Below are positions 1 to 8,856 of a DNA stretch of 64,000 nucleotides, piece by piece. The notes below the pieces were generated by a model, which was given only the letters and a program-made list of their open reading frames with translations, searched no databases and was not told where the DNA came from. Each line of letters starts with the position of its first letter. Position 1 is the stretch's first letter. The position numbers and the translations under genes were made by a program. The DNA is from UBA2031 sp037189985 (GTDB lineage Bacteria; Pseudomonadota; Gammaproteobacteria; Pseudomonadales; Moraxellaceae): assembly GCA_037189985.1 (NCBI GenBank), contig JBBCJX010000020.1:124001-188000 (forward strand), given 5' to 3'.

Positions 1-690
1 TCCGATACTACAGACCCGGCTTTCATGTATGACGCCGTGCTGTATGGTGGAGCCAATCCTGTCTGCTCTTGGCGTGACGACAGTGAAGCTGATGAAAAGA
101 AGCGGCGGCGCCTGGTGGTTGATAATGGTGGCGTGGAAACAGGGACAACACCGATTGTCTGCCAGTATAGGGTGAGCGATACCAATAACGAGCTTTCCAA
201 GCCTGCCAAGGCCACCGCCAATATCAAGAATTTTGCACCGGTAGCCGTGCCTGATACCTATGTGCGGCGTATGGGGGTGGCCTCCATCACTTTCAATCCG
301 CTCGAGAATGATCATGATGACAACGATGGCGTCCATGGCAGTGGTACATGGTGGATTACGGCGTCACCTCCCATTTATGTTTCTGAAGCCAATCAACCCA
401 GGCTGGGTCATATAGATGCGACAAAAGGCCCCTGTGTCGACAGCACACTGAGCAGTCCGAAGGAGTGCTATTTCCCGCCGCTGACTTATGTTGCTGACAA
501 TGTGGACTCGCCTTTTTCTGACAGGTTCAGTTATGTGGTCTATGACAAGGACGGGCTTGCGTCAGCGTCAGCCATTGTCACGATCAAGACCGATGCCAAG
601 GACCCCGACAAGGGCGAAACTGGCAGCCTGGACGTCTTGTTCGGGTTGTTCCTGGCCCTGCTGGGCTGGCGGCGTGCGTGTCGGCAGTGA
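1..690 (+). CDS. C-terminal part of a secreted Ig/cadherin-like surface protein (partial)
   Basis: The frame is open from base 1, so only the last 229 residues are present. The middle part (about residues 85-205) has the layout of bacterial Ig/cadherin-like domains: a PVAVPDTY opening, a NPLENDHDDNDG acidic stretch, then FSYVVYDKDG and an alternating VTIKT strand. Such domains form stalks of exported proteins and the acidic loops usually bind calcium. The extreme C-terminus has a Gly/Ser step, about 15 hydrophobic residues (LDVLFGLFLALLGW) and an Arg-containing end. This resembles GlyGly-CTERM or related sorting tails that are removed by a rhomboid-type peptidase. The tail assignment is by pattern only. 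A strong terminator follows directly. Function of the whole protein cannot be judged from this fragment. Confidence 0.7.
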   Translation, partial: SDTTDPAFMYDAVLYGGANPVCSWRDDSEADEKKRRRLVVDNGGVETGTTPIVCQYRVSDTNNELSKPAKATANIKNFAPVAVPDTYVRRMGVASITFNPLENDHDDNDGVHGSGTWWITASPPIYVSEANQPRLGHIDATKGPCVDSTLSSPKECYFPPLTYVADNVDSPFSDRFSYVVYDKDGLASASAIVTIKTDAKDPDKGETGSLDVLFGLFLALLGWRRACRQ

Positions 691-697
691 TTCTGAT

Positions 698-722
698 AAA
701 AAGGCCGCTTTGCGGCCTTTTT
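698..722 (+). terminator. Rho-independent terminator
   Basis: Perfect 11-bp stem (AAAAAGGCCGC / GCGGCCTTTTT) with a TTT loop, ending in a T run, directly after the surface-protein stop codon and just before the next gene. Confidence 0.9.
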
Positions 723-739
723 GTTTTACGGAGTTTCCT

Positions 740-1360
740 ATGTCTTTTGGTCGTCTTCTCTGCCTTGCTGCCATGGTCGGGTTCCTGGCGGCATGCGCTG
801 CCCAAGGCCCTGCCAAGCTGTATGAGGGGCCAGAGCGATCGCTCACGGAGCTGGTGCTGGTGACCGTCCCGGAGCAGATCGAAGTGATGGCCATTGACGG
901 CAAGGAGCCCCCCGGCAATTTTTTGCGCAGTCGCCAGCAACTGGCACTTGCACCGGGTGAGCATGTTTTCAGCTTGCGTTATGTCGAGCTGTTCCAGATC
1001 ACGGCCGATGAGCATGATGTGGTCCGCTCACGCCAGGCAGCGTTGCGCTTCACGGCCGAGGCCGGCAGCGAGTACCGTCTGGAGATGCCGGCCCAGCCTA
1101 ACCGGGAGGCAGCCCGCCAGTTTGCAAAATCCCCCGAGTTTGCCTTGGTGAACGTGAAGAGCGGTGCCAGTTCGCCTTCAACAGCCATCCAGTCCTTTGC
1201 CGAGGCCTCCTTGATTGACACGATCAGCAAGGCTTTCAGTACGAATGCGCAGGATGCAGGGCCTGTCAGCAATGCGGACCTCATGAAGGATATCTGGGGG
1301 AGAAGCTCTCCCACGGAAAAGGCCGCTTTTCGCGAGTGGTTGCAGCAGCAGGGGCAATAA
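740..1360 (+). CDS. YccT/DUF2057-family lipoprotein
   Basis: 206 residues. The start at 740 is chosen because it gives a lipoprotein signal peptide (MSFGRLLCLAAMVGFLAAC, lipobox LAAC) and lies just after the terminator. The body matches the DUF2057 (YccT) pattern: an early VPEQIEVMAIDGKE strand, a LAPGEHVFSLRYVELF segment, a later YRLEMPAQPN segment, and a closing IWGRSSPTEKAAFREWL element that corresponds to the W..a....R..FL.W end of E. coli YccT. YccT has been linked to inhibition of curli assembly in E. coli. The protein should sit in the periplasm, lipid-anchored. It is 6 nt upstream of a Ser/Thr kinase gene, so the two probably form an operon. The actual role here is unknown. Confidence 0.75.
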   Translation: MSFGRLLCLAAMVGFLAACAAQGPAKLYEGPERSLTELVLVTVPEQIEVMAIDGKEPPGNFLRSRQQLALAPGEHVFSLRYVELFQITADEHDVVRSRQAALRFTAEAGSEYRLEMPAQPNREAARQFAKSPEFALVNVKSGASSPSTAIQSFAEASLIDTISKAFSTNAQDAGPVSNADLMKDIWGRSSPTEKAAFREWLQQQGQ

Positions 1361-1366
1361 AACGAC

Positions 1367-2998
1367 ATGAGTCTTCCCGAGATTCCCGGTTATACCGTAC
1401 AGCGCATGCTGGGCAGGGGTGGTATGGCAACGGTTTACCTTGCCATACATGACAAGTTCGAGCGTGAAGTTGCCCTCAAGGTGATGGCGCCGGCCTTGTC
1501 GGCGGATGAAGGTTTTCGCGAGCGTTTCCTGCGCGAGGCCAAGATTGTTGCCAAGATATCCCATCCCAATATCGTGGCGGTTTATGACGTCAATGAAGTC
1601 AACGGCATCCACTACATTGCCATGGAGTACCACCCCGGTGGAGATCTCAAGGCGCGCCTGAGGGAAAACCTTTCTGTCCGGGACACCTTGCAGATCACCA
1701 AGGATGTTGCGCGCGCCCTGAACTATGCCCACAGCAAAGGGTATCTCCATCGTGACATCAAACCCGACAATGTGCTTTTCCGCATGGATGGCAGTGCCGT
1801 GCTCACGGATTTCGGTATCGCCAAGGCAACCGAAGGCGATGCCAACCTGACCCAGATGGGAATGGTGGCCGGAACGCCGAAATACATGAGCCCGGAGCAA
1901 GCCCGTGGACAGGCTCTGGATGCGGATTCCGATCTTTACAGCCTGGGTGTGATGCTGTTCGAGATGCTGACAGGGCGCTTGCCTTATGAGGCAGCCGATC
2001 CCATTGCACTCGGCATTCTTCACATGAATGCCCCCATTCCCAAGCTGGAAGGACGCATTGCCCATTTCCAGCCTTTGCTGGATCGCCTGCTGGCCAAGAA
2101 TGCCGCACAGCGCCCACAAAGCGGTGCCCAGGTTGTGCGGGAAATCGAAGCGCTTGAGAAAGGTTTTGATTTTGATGGTACTCAGGATACCCCCCTGCAT
2201 GACCAGACCGTGATTCGCCCGACAGCACGCCGTGGCACGGCTGCCGTGCCTGTTGCCGCCCAGGTCAGTTCAGAAGAAGCCACGGTATTTGCACCGGCTG
2301 CCGCAGTGCCTGAGGCCGTACCGGTTGCGGTGCCACAGCCGGCCAGCAGCTTGCCTCTGGGTAAAGCAGCGGCCGGTGTTGCCTTGCTGGTGGTCCTGGC
2401 AGGAGGCGGTTGGTGGATATCCCGACCCGACCCCGTTCAGGCAGAGATTGGTTCCGCCTTGCAGGCGGCGGAGATCGCGATGCAACGCCAGGCATTGACA
2501 ACGCCTGAGGGCGACAATGCTGTGGAACACTATCGTCGCGTGCTTGCCCTGCAGGCTGATAATCCGGAGGCCAGAGCCGGTCTTGCGGCAGTGACGGAGG
2601 CCTTGGTGGCCGAGGCACGCCAGGCGTATGCAGCAGGGGATTCAGCACGTACAGAAGCCTTGCTGGAAAGTGCCGCCCGTGTGTCGCCTGATGATGCCAG
2701 TATCGCCAGTTTGCGTGGTGAAATGGCGGCAACACGGTCGCAGCCTGTGAAGCTGGCTGTTGTGGCTGCAGCGCCGGTGGCGGTGCGTCAGGAGCGTCGT
2801 GAGCCTGTGCAGACGGAGGCCTCATCATCCGATGATGCACTGTCTCGTTTGCGAATCAGCGGCATGCTGGGCGGTGCACGACAGGCGCTGGCGGATGGTG
2901 ACAACGAAACAGCGATTGCCCGTTATCAGCAGGTCCTGAAGATTGACCCTTCCAACCGCGAAGCGCGAGACGGCTTGAGGCAGGCCAAGGCCAACTAA
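1367..2998 (+). CDS. Transmembrane Ser/Thr protein kinase (PknB-type) with extracytoplasmic TPR region
   Basis: 543 residues. An N-terminal Hanks-type kinase (about residues 8-265) has a complete set of motifs: glycine loop LGRGGMATVY (15-24), ATP lysine K38 in VALKVM, catalytic HRDIKPDN (H128, D130), DFG at D148 and MSPEQARG. A linker rich in Ala/Pro/Val follows, then one membrane helix (about 334-352, GVALLVVLAGGGWW) and a region of about 190 residues with TPR-like repeats, the clearest at the C-terminus (ALADGDNETAIARYQQVLKI). The kinase should be cytoplasmic and the TPR part periplasmic, so it may sense an envelope partner. It is co-transcribed with the upstream YccT-like lipoprotein and faces a CsgG-like lipoprotein gene across a shared terminator. 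No PP2C phosphatase is nearby. Substrates are unknown. Confidence 0.92.
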   Translation: MSLPEIPGYTVQRMLGRGGMATVYLAIHDKFEREVALKVMAPALSADEGFRERFLREAKIVAKISHPNIVAVYDVNEVNGIHYIAMEYHPGGDLKARLRENLSVRDTLQITKDVARALNYAHSKGYLHRDIKPDNVLFRMDGSAVLTDFGIAKATEGDANLTQMGMVAGTPKYMSPEQARGQALDADSDLYSLGVMLFEMLTGRLPYEAADPIALGILHMNAPIPKLEGRIAHFQPLLDRLLAKNAAQRPQSGAQVVREIEALEKGFDFDGTQDTPLHDQTVIRPTARRGTAAVPVAAQVSSEEATVFAPAAAVPEAVPVAVPQPASSLPLGKAAAGVALLVVLAGGGWWISRPDPVQAEIGSALQAAEIAMQRQALTTPEGDNAVEHYRRVLALQADNPEARAGLAAVTEALVAEARQAYAAGDSARTEALLESAARVSPDDASIASLRGEMAATRSQPVKLAVVAAAPVAVRQERREPVQTEASSSDDALSRLRISGMLGGARQALADGDNETAIARYQQVLKIDPSNREARDGLRQAKAN

Positions 2999-3028
2999 TT
3001 AGTACGGAAAATCCTGCCGCCAGCCCAT

Positions 3029-3061
3029 AAAAAAAAGCCGCGATCATCGCGGCTTTTTTTT
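3029..3061. terminator. Bidirectional terminator
   Basis: GCCGCGAT/ATCGCGGC palindrome flanked by an A run on the left and a T run on the right, lying between convergent genes ending at 2998 and 3073. It can stop transcription from both sides. Confidence 0.9.
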
Positions 3062-3072
3062 ATGGGGCACTC

Positions 3073-5028
3073 TCAGGGCTGGCTTGCTGCCGGCACCTTG
3101 ACGGCATATTGCTCAAGAGTACGACGCAGTTCAGCCGTGTCCTTGCCTTTCTGGTTGGCCATGGCGAATGCATAGGCTTCATTTTCAGCGGCCATCTGCA
3201 AGTCGCTTTCGTCAGCATAACGTTTGGCGGCTTCCCGGTACCGCAGCTCGGGATCCTTGAGTTCCTGCACCAGTTTGTCGCCGATGACGGTGGAAATCTT
3301 TTCCATCAGCTTCTGCAGGATTTCAGTGTCGGCAGGCAGGCTGGCGAGCTTGAAGGGCATGTGGAACTGTCCCAGCTCTATGCCTTCGTTGCCTTCATCC
3401 GTGAACTCTTCCTTGGCGATATCGGAACCGGTCGCCAGCACCTTGCCTGTACGGGCTTCCACCAGGCGGTAGGAAGCAGAGATGATGCCGACCTTGCGCA
3501 TGATCTGGAGGTTGATGGTGACGTCTTCCTTTTTCTCTTGCGTGGTGGTGCGAGCCGGCTCAGTCAGCTTCTGGCGCTGGGCTTCCGGCAGTGCTTCCCA
3601 CTGGGCATGCGCCGGATTGGGAGTGGTGGTGGTGTCGGTGACGACGCGCATGGTTTTCTTGCTGCGGTTTTCCGTCGTGTCGACACGTGATTCCAGTATT
3701 TTCCCTTGGATAAGGTAGTCCGCCGAGGCAAGAGAGGAGGCCTGGGTTGATGCTCCCAGTTCCTTTTCACGCAGGATGGCCTGGAACTGGTCACGTTCAA
3801 TCAGCTTGATGTCATTGGGGATACGATCGAAAAGATGCTGCGTGACCTTGGCGGCAACGGCCCCGCCGAATTCCGCATTACCGATAGCATCCGTGAAGGC
3901 AGCCGTGCTGACCTTCATCGTGGCCTTGGCGAGTGTTGCCTCCTGTGTGGTACGCAGTTGCGTACGCAGGCCCGGATAATCCGGATCAAAGTTCTCTATC
4001 ACTTTCAGGTAACCCAGGGCGAGGCCGGGCTGGCCATCCTTTATGGCTGTCAGATAGCGGTCGTTGACAGCCTTGAGGAACGCAGCCTCCTGCGGAGGGC
4101 GTATGGCGCTGGCATTGGTCCTGATGCGGATGTCGCGGGCTTGGCTCAGCAGCTTGTAGGCATCTGCCAGCCGGTTTTCGGCAGTTGCCGTACCTGCCTG
4201 TGCGACAAAATAGGCCACCATGTCGTCGGAGGATTTCGAGAGACGCTTGAGGATGGCGGGGAACTCTGCCGTTTGCGACAGGCTCATGAATTCGGTGTAG
4301 GCATTGTCGAGCTTGCCATCGGCCAGGCTATCCCAGAACTGTTTCTCGAACAGGCGTGCGTCTGCAAGGGTGAGCTTGCTATCCAGGGATTTGTCGTCGG
4401 GATTGGCCTGCTTGAGCGCGGTAAGGGCGGCACGTGCTTCGCCGTACTGCTCGTTCTTGAGGGCCTCTTCAGCCTTGCGGCTGAGCTGGGCCATGACATC
4501 GCTACGTTCGATGTTATAGCGGTTGTCGCCAGTGAGCTTGGCAAGGTCTGCCAAGAGAGCGGGGCGCTGGCCCATTTCGCTTTCTGTCAGCTTGGCCAGC
4601 GCATTCTGCTGTGAGGTAAGGCGCGCCTGTGTCCGGCCCTTCAGTTCGTTCAGCTCGGCGGCGAGCTTGCCGTGCCGCTCAGGTGACCACTTCTGCATTT
4701 TCGGGAGTTTGGCGATCTGCGTGTCGATCACTGGCAGAGGGACCAGTCCGCTGGCGGTGGCCTGCTGGTTGAGTTCGCTACGTATTTCCTGTTCCAGCTT
4801 GCCGGCAAGCTGGTTGCCGATGTCGTCAAGCTGGGCCTGGGCGCGCTGGCCTTCCGGCGTGTTCAGCTTCTGGCCTGCCAGTCTGGCGGCATACTGGTTG
4901 TAGAGCGCTTCGAGATTGCCGGTTTGCTGGGCTGTGGTGAGTTCCTGCTGCGTCAGCGTGGGAGGGGCGGAGGCACAGCCGGCGAGGCTGACAGCCAGCG
5001 CAATACCGGTAAGCGTGAGGCGAGACAT
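3073..5028 (-). CDS. CsgG-domain outer-membrane lipoprotein with N-terminal helical repeats
   Basis: 651 residues. The signal peptide ends in a lipobox (SLAGC, Cys18). The first half (about 25-370) is Ala/Leu/Glu-rich and looks like TPR-type helical repeats (for example GEARAALTALKQANPDDKS). From about 370 to 590 it resembles the CsgG/LpoB fold: IKLIERDQFQAILREKELG followed by ASADYLIQGKI, the usual 'ERsql..il.E...' and 'GaDylv.G.i' pair, then a RLVEARTGKVLATG strand. CsgG proteins form outer-membrane export pores or serve as lipoprotein regulators; an extra repeat domain on the N-terminal side is uncommon. No curli subunit genes are seen here. The gene is convergent with the kinase gene and stands alone. 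Pore or scaffold function is inference. Confidence 0.75.
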   Translation of the reverse strand: MSRLTLTGIALAVSLAGCASAPPTLTQQELTTAQQTGNLEALYNQYAARLAGQKLNTPEGQRAQAQLDDIGNQLAGKLEQEIRSELNQQATASGLVPLPVIDTQIAKLPKMQKWSPERHGKLAAELNELKGRTQARLTSQQNALAKLTESEMGQRPALLADLAKLTGDNRYNIERSDVMAQLSRKAEEALKNEQYGEARAALTALKQANPDDKSLDSKLTLADARLFEKQFWDSLADGKLDNAYTEFMSLSQTAEFPAILKRLSKSSDDMVAYFVAQAGTATAENRLADAYKLLSQARDIRIRTNASAIRPPQEAAFLKAVNDRYLTAIKDGQPGLALGYLKVIENFDPDYPGLRTQLRTTQEATLAKATMKVSTAAFTDAIGNAEFGGAVAAKVTQHLFDRIPNDIKLIERDQFQAILREKELGASTQASSLASADYLIQGKILESRVDTTENRSKKTMRVVTDTTTTPNPAHAQWEALPEAQRQKLTEPARTTTQEKKEDVTINLQIMRKVGIISASYRLVEARTGKVLATGSDIAKEEFTDEGNEGIELGQFHMPFKLASLPADTEILQKLMEKISTVIGDKLVQELKDPELRYREAAKRYADESDLQMAAENEAYAFAMANQKGKDTAELRRTLEQYAVKVPAASQP

Positions 5029-5143
5029 ACATGTCCTCTACAGGGGCAAGGTTTCCGAGTGCCTGAGTCTATCGGTCCGGGGAGGCATGAGAAAGAGAAA
5101 GGCCCCGCAAATTGCCCTTGGTCAGCCCGCGATGTATGGCTGG

Positions 5144-5524
5144 TCAGGCTTCTACCTGCTTTCCCTTCCAGCTCCACACCATGGCGGCGCTGATGCAGGC
5201 ACTCACCAGCAGGGCCCGGGTCAGGGCGAAAACGCCTTCCGTGCCTGGCGCCCAACTGGCCAGCACAGCCCAGCAGAAATACAGCAACAGCAAGGCTGAT
5301 AGCCAGACCGGGGCCAATGGGCGGTTTTGCCGCAGTGGCTGGATGAAGAGGATCAGCGGCAGGGTTTTCAGCAGCAGGATCAGCAGCAGGGCGATAGCGG
5401 GCAGCCGGGTCAGCCACAGCGTTTCCACGATGAGTACGGCGATCAGGGCGAACAGCAGGGCAAGGGTTGCCTGTCGCGCCAGCCTTGTCCGGCGGGAGGT
5501 CGGTATTGCAGGGGTTCCCGTCAT
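5144..5524 (-). CDS. DUF2069 inner-membrane protein
   Basis: 126 residues with four hydrophobic helices (about 15-37, 43-60, 72-90, 95-115). The start at 5524 is chosen because its ATG overlaps the TGA of wrbA as ATGA, giving translational coupling; an ATG further upstream would overlap wrbA by 55 nt. The size, topology and position behind wrbA match the DUF2069 family, often found in this neighbourhood in pseudomonads. Last gene of the arsC-wrbA-DUF2069 operon. Function unknown. Confidence 0.75.
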   Translation of the reverse strand: MTGTPAIPTSRRTRLARQATLALLFALIAVLIVETLWLTRLPAIALLLILLLKTLPLILFIQPLRQNRPLAPVWLSALLLLYFCWAVLASWAPGTEGVFALTRALLVSACISAAMVWSWKGKQVEA

Positions 5525-6114
5525 GACAGCCTGCTCCTGGCATGTTTCGCCAGACGCCGTCCGAGGTTGATGCAAAGTTCGCTCTCCACGGCATCCACGG
5601 TACGCCCGCCGGATCCTGCAAAGTGGCTGGCTCCGTAAGGGGTGCCACCACCCGCAGTCTTGAGCAGGCCGGCTTCTGAATAGGGAATGCCTAGCAGCAC
5701 CATGCCGTGATGTAACAAAGGCAGCATCATGCTCATGAGGGTGGTTTCCTGTCCCCCATGCAGCGAGCTGGTGGAGGTGAAGACGCAGGCCGGCTTGTCG
5801 ATCAGGCCGCCGTTGAGCCAGAGGCTGCTGCTGCCGTCCAGGAAATACTTCAGGGGAGCGGCCATGTTGCCGAAGCGGGTGGGGCTGCCTAGCGCCAGCC
5901 CGGCACAGCCCGCCAAGTCTTCCAGCGAGCAGTAGAGGTCACCCTGATCGGGGATGTCCGGCTCCGTGGCTTCGCATACGGTGGAAATGGCAGGCACCGT
6001 CCTGATGCGTGCCTCCAGCCCTTCCAGTTCTATGCCTCGCGCCAGCAGGCGTGCCATTTCCCGCGTGGCCCCTGAGCGGCTGTAGTAGAGGACCAGTACA
6101 TAGGGCGAGCTCAT
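5521..6114 (-). CDS. wrbA: NAD(P)H:quinone oxidoreductase, WrbA type
   Basis: 197 residues, the family's usual length. Flavodoxin-like fold that binds FMN and reduces quinones by two electrons, limiting semiquinone formation. Visible motifs are the FMN phosphate loop YYSRSGATREMA near the N-terminus, the GSPTRFGNM loop, and the TSSLHGGQETTLMSMM segment typical of WrbA. Its start overlaps the arsC stop (ATGA) and its stop overlaps the next start in the same way, so the three genes form a tight operon. Confidence 0.9.
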   Translation of the reverse strand: MSSPYVLVLYYSRSGATREMARLLARGIELEGLEARIRTVPAISTVCEATEPDIPDQGDLYCSLEDLAGCAGLALGSPTRFGNMAAPLKYFLDGSSSLWLNGGLIDKPACVFTSTSSLHGGQETTLMSMMLPLLHHGMVLLGIPYSEAGLLKTAGGGTPYGASHFAGSGGRTVDAVESELCINLGRRLAKHARSRLS

Positions 6115-6458
6115 TTCAGCAGCTCCAGCACCTTTTCAGGAGGTCGGCCGATGACAGTCTGCTGGCCGTCAGTGGCAATGGGACGCTCGATCAGGCGCGG
6201 ATGCTGGGACATGGTCTTGATCAGGGCTTCCTCTTTCAGCGCAGGGTCATCCAGCCCCAGTTCCGTGTATTCGGCTTCCTGCCGACGCAGCAGTTCCCGG
6301 GCAGGGATACCCAGTTGCTTGAGCAGCTTTTTCAGGGTGGCGATATCGGGCGGTGTTTCGAGATAGCGGATGACCTGCAGGGCCACGCCGCGGGATTCCA
6401 GCAGTTCCAGTGCTTCGCGCGATTTGGAGCAGCGCGGATTGTGGTAGATCGTGATCAT
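6111..6458 (-). CDS. arsC: ArsC/Spx-family glutaredoxin-dependent arsenate reductase
   Basis: 115 residues from the ATG at 6458, which is preceded by GGGAA; a GTG seven codons upstream is less likely. The sequence begins ITIYHNPRCSKSREALELL with the single active cysteine (Cys9 region) of the ArsC thioredoxin fold, followed by IRYLETPP and a QHPRLIERPI segment carrying the conserved arginine. These are E. coli ArsC-like features; the enzyme reduces arsenate using glutaredoxin. No arsB or arsR is nearby, and YfgD-like proteins of this family are often not true arsenate reductases, so the substrate is uncertain. First gene of the wrbA operon. Confidence 0.85.
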   Translation of the reverse strand: MITIYHNPRCSKSREALELLESRGVALQVIRYLETPPDIATLKKLLKQLGIPARELLRRQEAEYTELGLDDPALKEEALIKTMSQHPRLIERPIATDGQQTVIGRPPEKVLELLK

Positions 6459-6593
6459 GAATGCATTCCCGATGGCCACTCAAGTCGGCGATTGTAGCCA
6501 GCGGACAGCAGGAGAGGCAAAAACCGGCAGGCTCGACAGCTTGCAGGCAGACAGGAATACTTGTCTCTTCTGACAGTATCCGGGAAAAGCCCC

Positions 6594-7838
6594 ATGCGGA
6601 AACATGCAACGGCCAGCGCACGCAGGCTCTGGACCTTCATCCGCTTTGTTTACCAGCATTTCATTGATGATGACTGTCGTCAGCATGCCACAGTGCTGAC
6701 TTACACCACGTTGTTTGCAGTGGTGCCCATCATGACGGTGACATTCACCCTGTTGTCAGCCATTCCGTCGCTGGAGCATGTCAGCGTCGACATCCAGAAT
6801 TTCGTCTTCCAGCATTTCATTCCCAGCACCGGCATGGTAGTGCAGGAGCATCTTGCCGAATTTTCCCGGCAGGCAAGTCATCTAACCATCGTGGGCATCG
6901 GCATGTTGTTCGTCACGGCATTGCTCATGCTGCTTTCCATCGAGAAAGCCTTCAACCATATCTGGCGTGTACGTCAGGAACGCAAGGGTGTCATGAGCTT
7001 CCTGCGCTATTGGGCCGTGCTGAGTCTGGGGCCATTGCTGCTGGGCGCTGGCTTTGCCATTTCCTCTTATCTGACGTCCATGCAGATGTTCAGTTCGGCG
7101 GCGAGCTATGTCAGCGGTCTTGTTCCAGGCATGCGCCTGGTGACATTCGTTTTTACCGCGCTTGCTTTCACCTTGTTGTATGTCACGGTACCGAACTGCA
7201 AGGTGCCATTGCGGGCAGGCCTTGCGGGTGGGTTGTTTGCCGCCTTTCTTTTCGAACTGGCAAAGCGGGCATTCGGAATTTTCATCAGCAGCTTCTCGTC
7301 CTACACCCTTGTGTATGGCGCATTTGCCGCACTTCCTGTTTTCCTGATCTGGATATACCTGTCCTGGAGCATCATCCTGCTGGGTGTCGAGGTGACCCGT
7401 GCGCTGGCCGTGTATCGGGATGACACCAAGGGTAACCGCCATCCGGTGCTGGCCATTCTGGATGTGCTGCAACTGTTCTGGCAGCGCCAGCAAAAGGGTG
7501 CCGTTGTCAGCGACATCGATGCCATGAGTGTGCTTGGACGTCAGGAAGTGGAGGTCTGGTTCGATTTTGCGCGCATACTGCAGGAGCAGCGCATCATCCA
7601 GCGTACCGACAACGGTGCTTATGTACTGGCAAGAAATCTGGAGAAGATTGATTTCTTTGACTTCTACCGCAAACTGCCCTGGCCCTTGCCCACGCCTCAT
7701 GATCTGGTGCGCCTGCATGGGGATGACCACTGGGTGCAATCCTTGCGACCGGCACTCTTGAACGTGAATGCCTGCATGGAGCAGGAGTTGCGCATTCCGC
7801 TGGCGACAGTGGTGGATGATGAGGACAGGCAGGGATAG
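6594..7838 (+). CDS. YihY/UPF0761-family inner-membrane protein
   Basis: 414 residues from the ATG at 6594, preceded by a GGGA sequence. Six hydrophobic helices lie in the first 290 residues, with the family signature HATVLTYTTLFAVVP near residue 42, the WRVRQERKG loop, and GAFAALPVFLIWIYLSW near residue 250. The cytoplasmic C-terminal tail of about 130 residues resembles a winged-helix region. The family was once called ribonuclease BN, a name since withdrawn; its role is unclear, and it has been proposed in lipid or small-molecule export. The gene stands alone. Confidence 0.88.
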   Translation: MRKHATASARRLWTFIRFVYQHFIDDDCRQHATVLTYTTLFAVVPIMTVTFTLLSAIPSLEHVSVDIQNFVFQHFIPSTGMVVQEHLAEFSRQASHLTIVGIGMLFVTALLMLLSIEKAFNHIWRVRQERKGVMSFLRYWAVLSLGPLLLGAGFAISSYLTSMQMFSSAASYVSGLVPGMRLVTFVFTALAFTLLYVTVPNCKVPLRAGLAGGLFAAFLFELAKRAFGIFISSFSSYTLVYGAFAALPVFLIWIYLSWSIILLGVEVTRALAVYRDDTKGNRHPVLAILDVLQLFWQRQQKGAVVSDIDAMSVLGRQEVEVWFDFARILQEQRIIQRTDNGAYVLARNLEKIDFFDFYRKLPWPLPTPHDLVRLHGDDHWVQSLRPALLNVNACMEQELRIPLATVVDDEDRQG

Positions 7839-7922
7839 CAAGTCTATTTACAGTTCTGCCATTACGGCATGTCCAGGGATGGCATTGATAAAAATTCCAT
7901 GCACACCGGAGCATAATTGCCA

Positions 7923-8816
7923 ATGTCTGCCATCGAAACCATCACGCTGCATCATGAGGGTCTGGTTTTTTCCGCACGCAGTACGGGTAGTGGACCCCTT
8001 GTATTGATGCTGCACGGTTTTCCAGATGATTTTCACAGTTTTGATGCCCAGCTCGAAGCCATAGCGGCTGCCGGCTATCGTGTCGTGGCACCCATGATGC
8101 GGGGTTACGAGCCGGGTTCGCAGTCTCCCCGGGACCTTTACCACCTCATTCACCTAGCTGCTGATGTCTTTGCCTGGATGAAGGAGCTGAACACAAAACA
8201 ATGCCATCTTGTCGGCCATGACTGGGGCGCCTTGACCGCCTATGTGGCAGCTGCCCTGCAGCCAAAGAAGTTTGCTTCATTGACGACGCTTGCCATTCCG
8301 CATCTGCGGCGTGGTATCCAGGGTGTGGCGGATGTGCCGGGGCAGCTCGTGAAGTCCTCCTACATCCTGCTCATGCAGTTTGCCCGCATAGCCGAAGGCA
8401 TTGTGGCGCGCGACGACTATGCCTTTGTTGAAACCTTGTGGAAATCCTGGTCACCGGACTGGCAGTACACGGCTGCTGATATCGAACAGGTGAAATCCAC
8501 TTTCCGGGAGGAAGGGGTGGTGCATGCCACTACACAATACTACCGCTGCCTCCTGCAACCCTTGTCCATTTCCACACAGCAATCCTGGAGCTTGCTGACC
8601 TCGAAGCTGAATGTGCCGACACTGGCACTGACCGGTGAGCATGACGGCTGCATGGATACCCGCCTGTATGACACGCTGATGCAGGAACAGGATTTCGAAA
8701 AAGGCCTTCAGGTTCATCGCCTGCCGGATACCGGGCATTTCCTGCACCGGGAAAATCCGGAAGAAGTCTCGCGTCTCATTCTGGAGTGGATACAGGCTCA
8801 CCCCCTCTCGACCTGA
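7923..8816 (+). CDS. Alpha/beta hydrolase, epoxide hydrolase/dehalogenase-like
   Basis: 297 residues; the ATG at 7923 is preceded by GGAG. The oxyanion motif is LHGFPDD (30-36). The nucleophile elbow is GHDWG with Asp100, as in epoxide hydrolases and haloalkane dehalogenases rather than in serine esterases. A candidate acid lies in GEHDGCMD and the catalytic His in DTGHFLHRE near the C-terminus. An aspartate nucleophile suggests attack on an epoxide or alkyl halide through an ester intermediate. No signal peptide, so cytoplasmic. The true substrate cannot be read from sequence. Confidence 0.85.
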   Translation: MSAIETITLHHEGLVFSARSTGSGPLVLMLHGFPDDFHSFDAQLEAIAAAGYRVVAPMMRGYEPGSQSPRDLYHLIHLAADVFAWMKELNTKQCHLVGHDWGALTAYVAAALQPKKFASLTTLAIPHLRRGIQGVADVPGQLVKSSYILLMQFARIAEGIVARDDYAFVETLWKSWSPDWQYTAADIEQVKSTFREEGVVHATTQYYRCLLQPLSISTQQSWSLLTSKLNVPTLALTGEHDGCMDTRLYDTLMQEQDFEKGLQVHRLPDTGHFLHRENPEEVSRLILEWIQAHPLST

Positions 8817-8856
8817 TTGTTGCCGGTATCGCCCTTTTTTCTGATGGATCAGTTTT

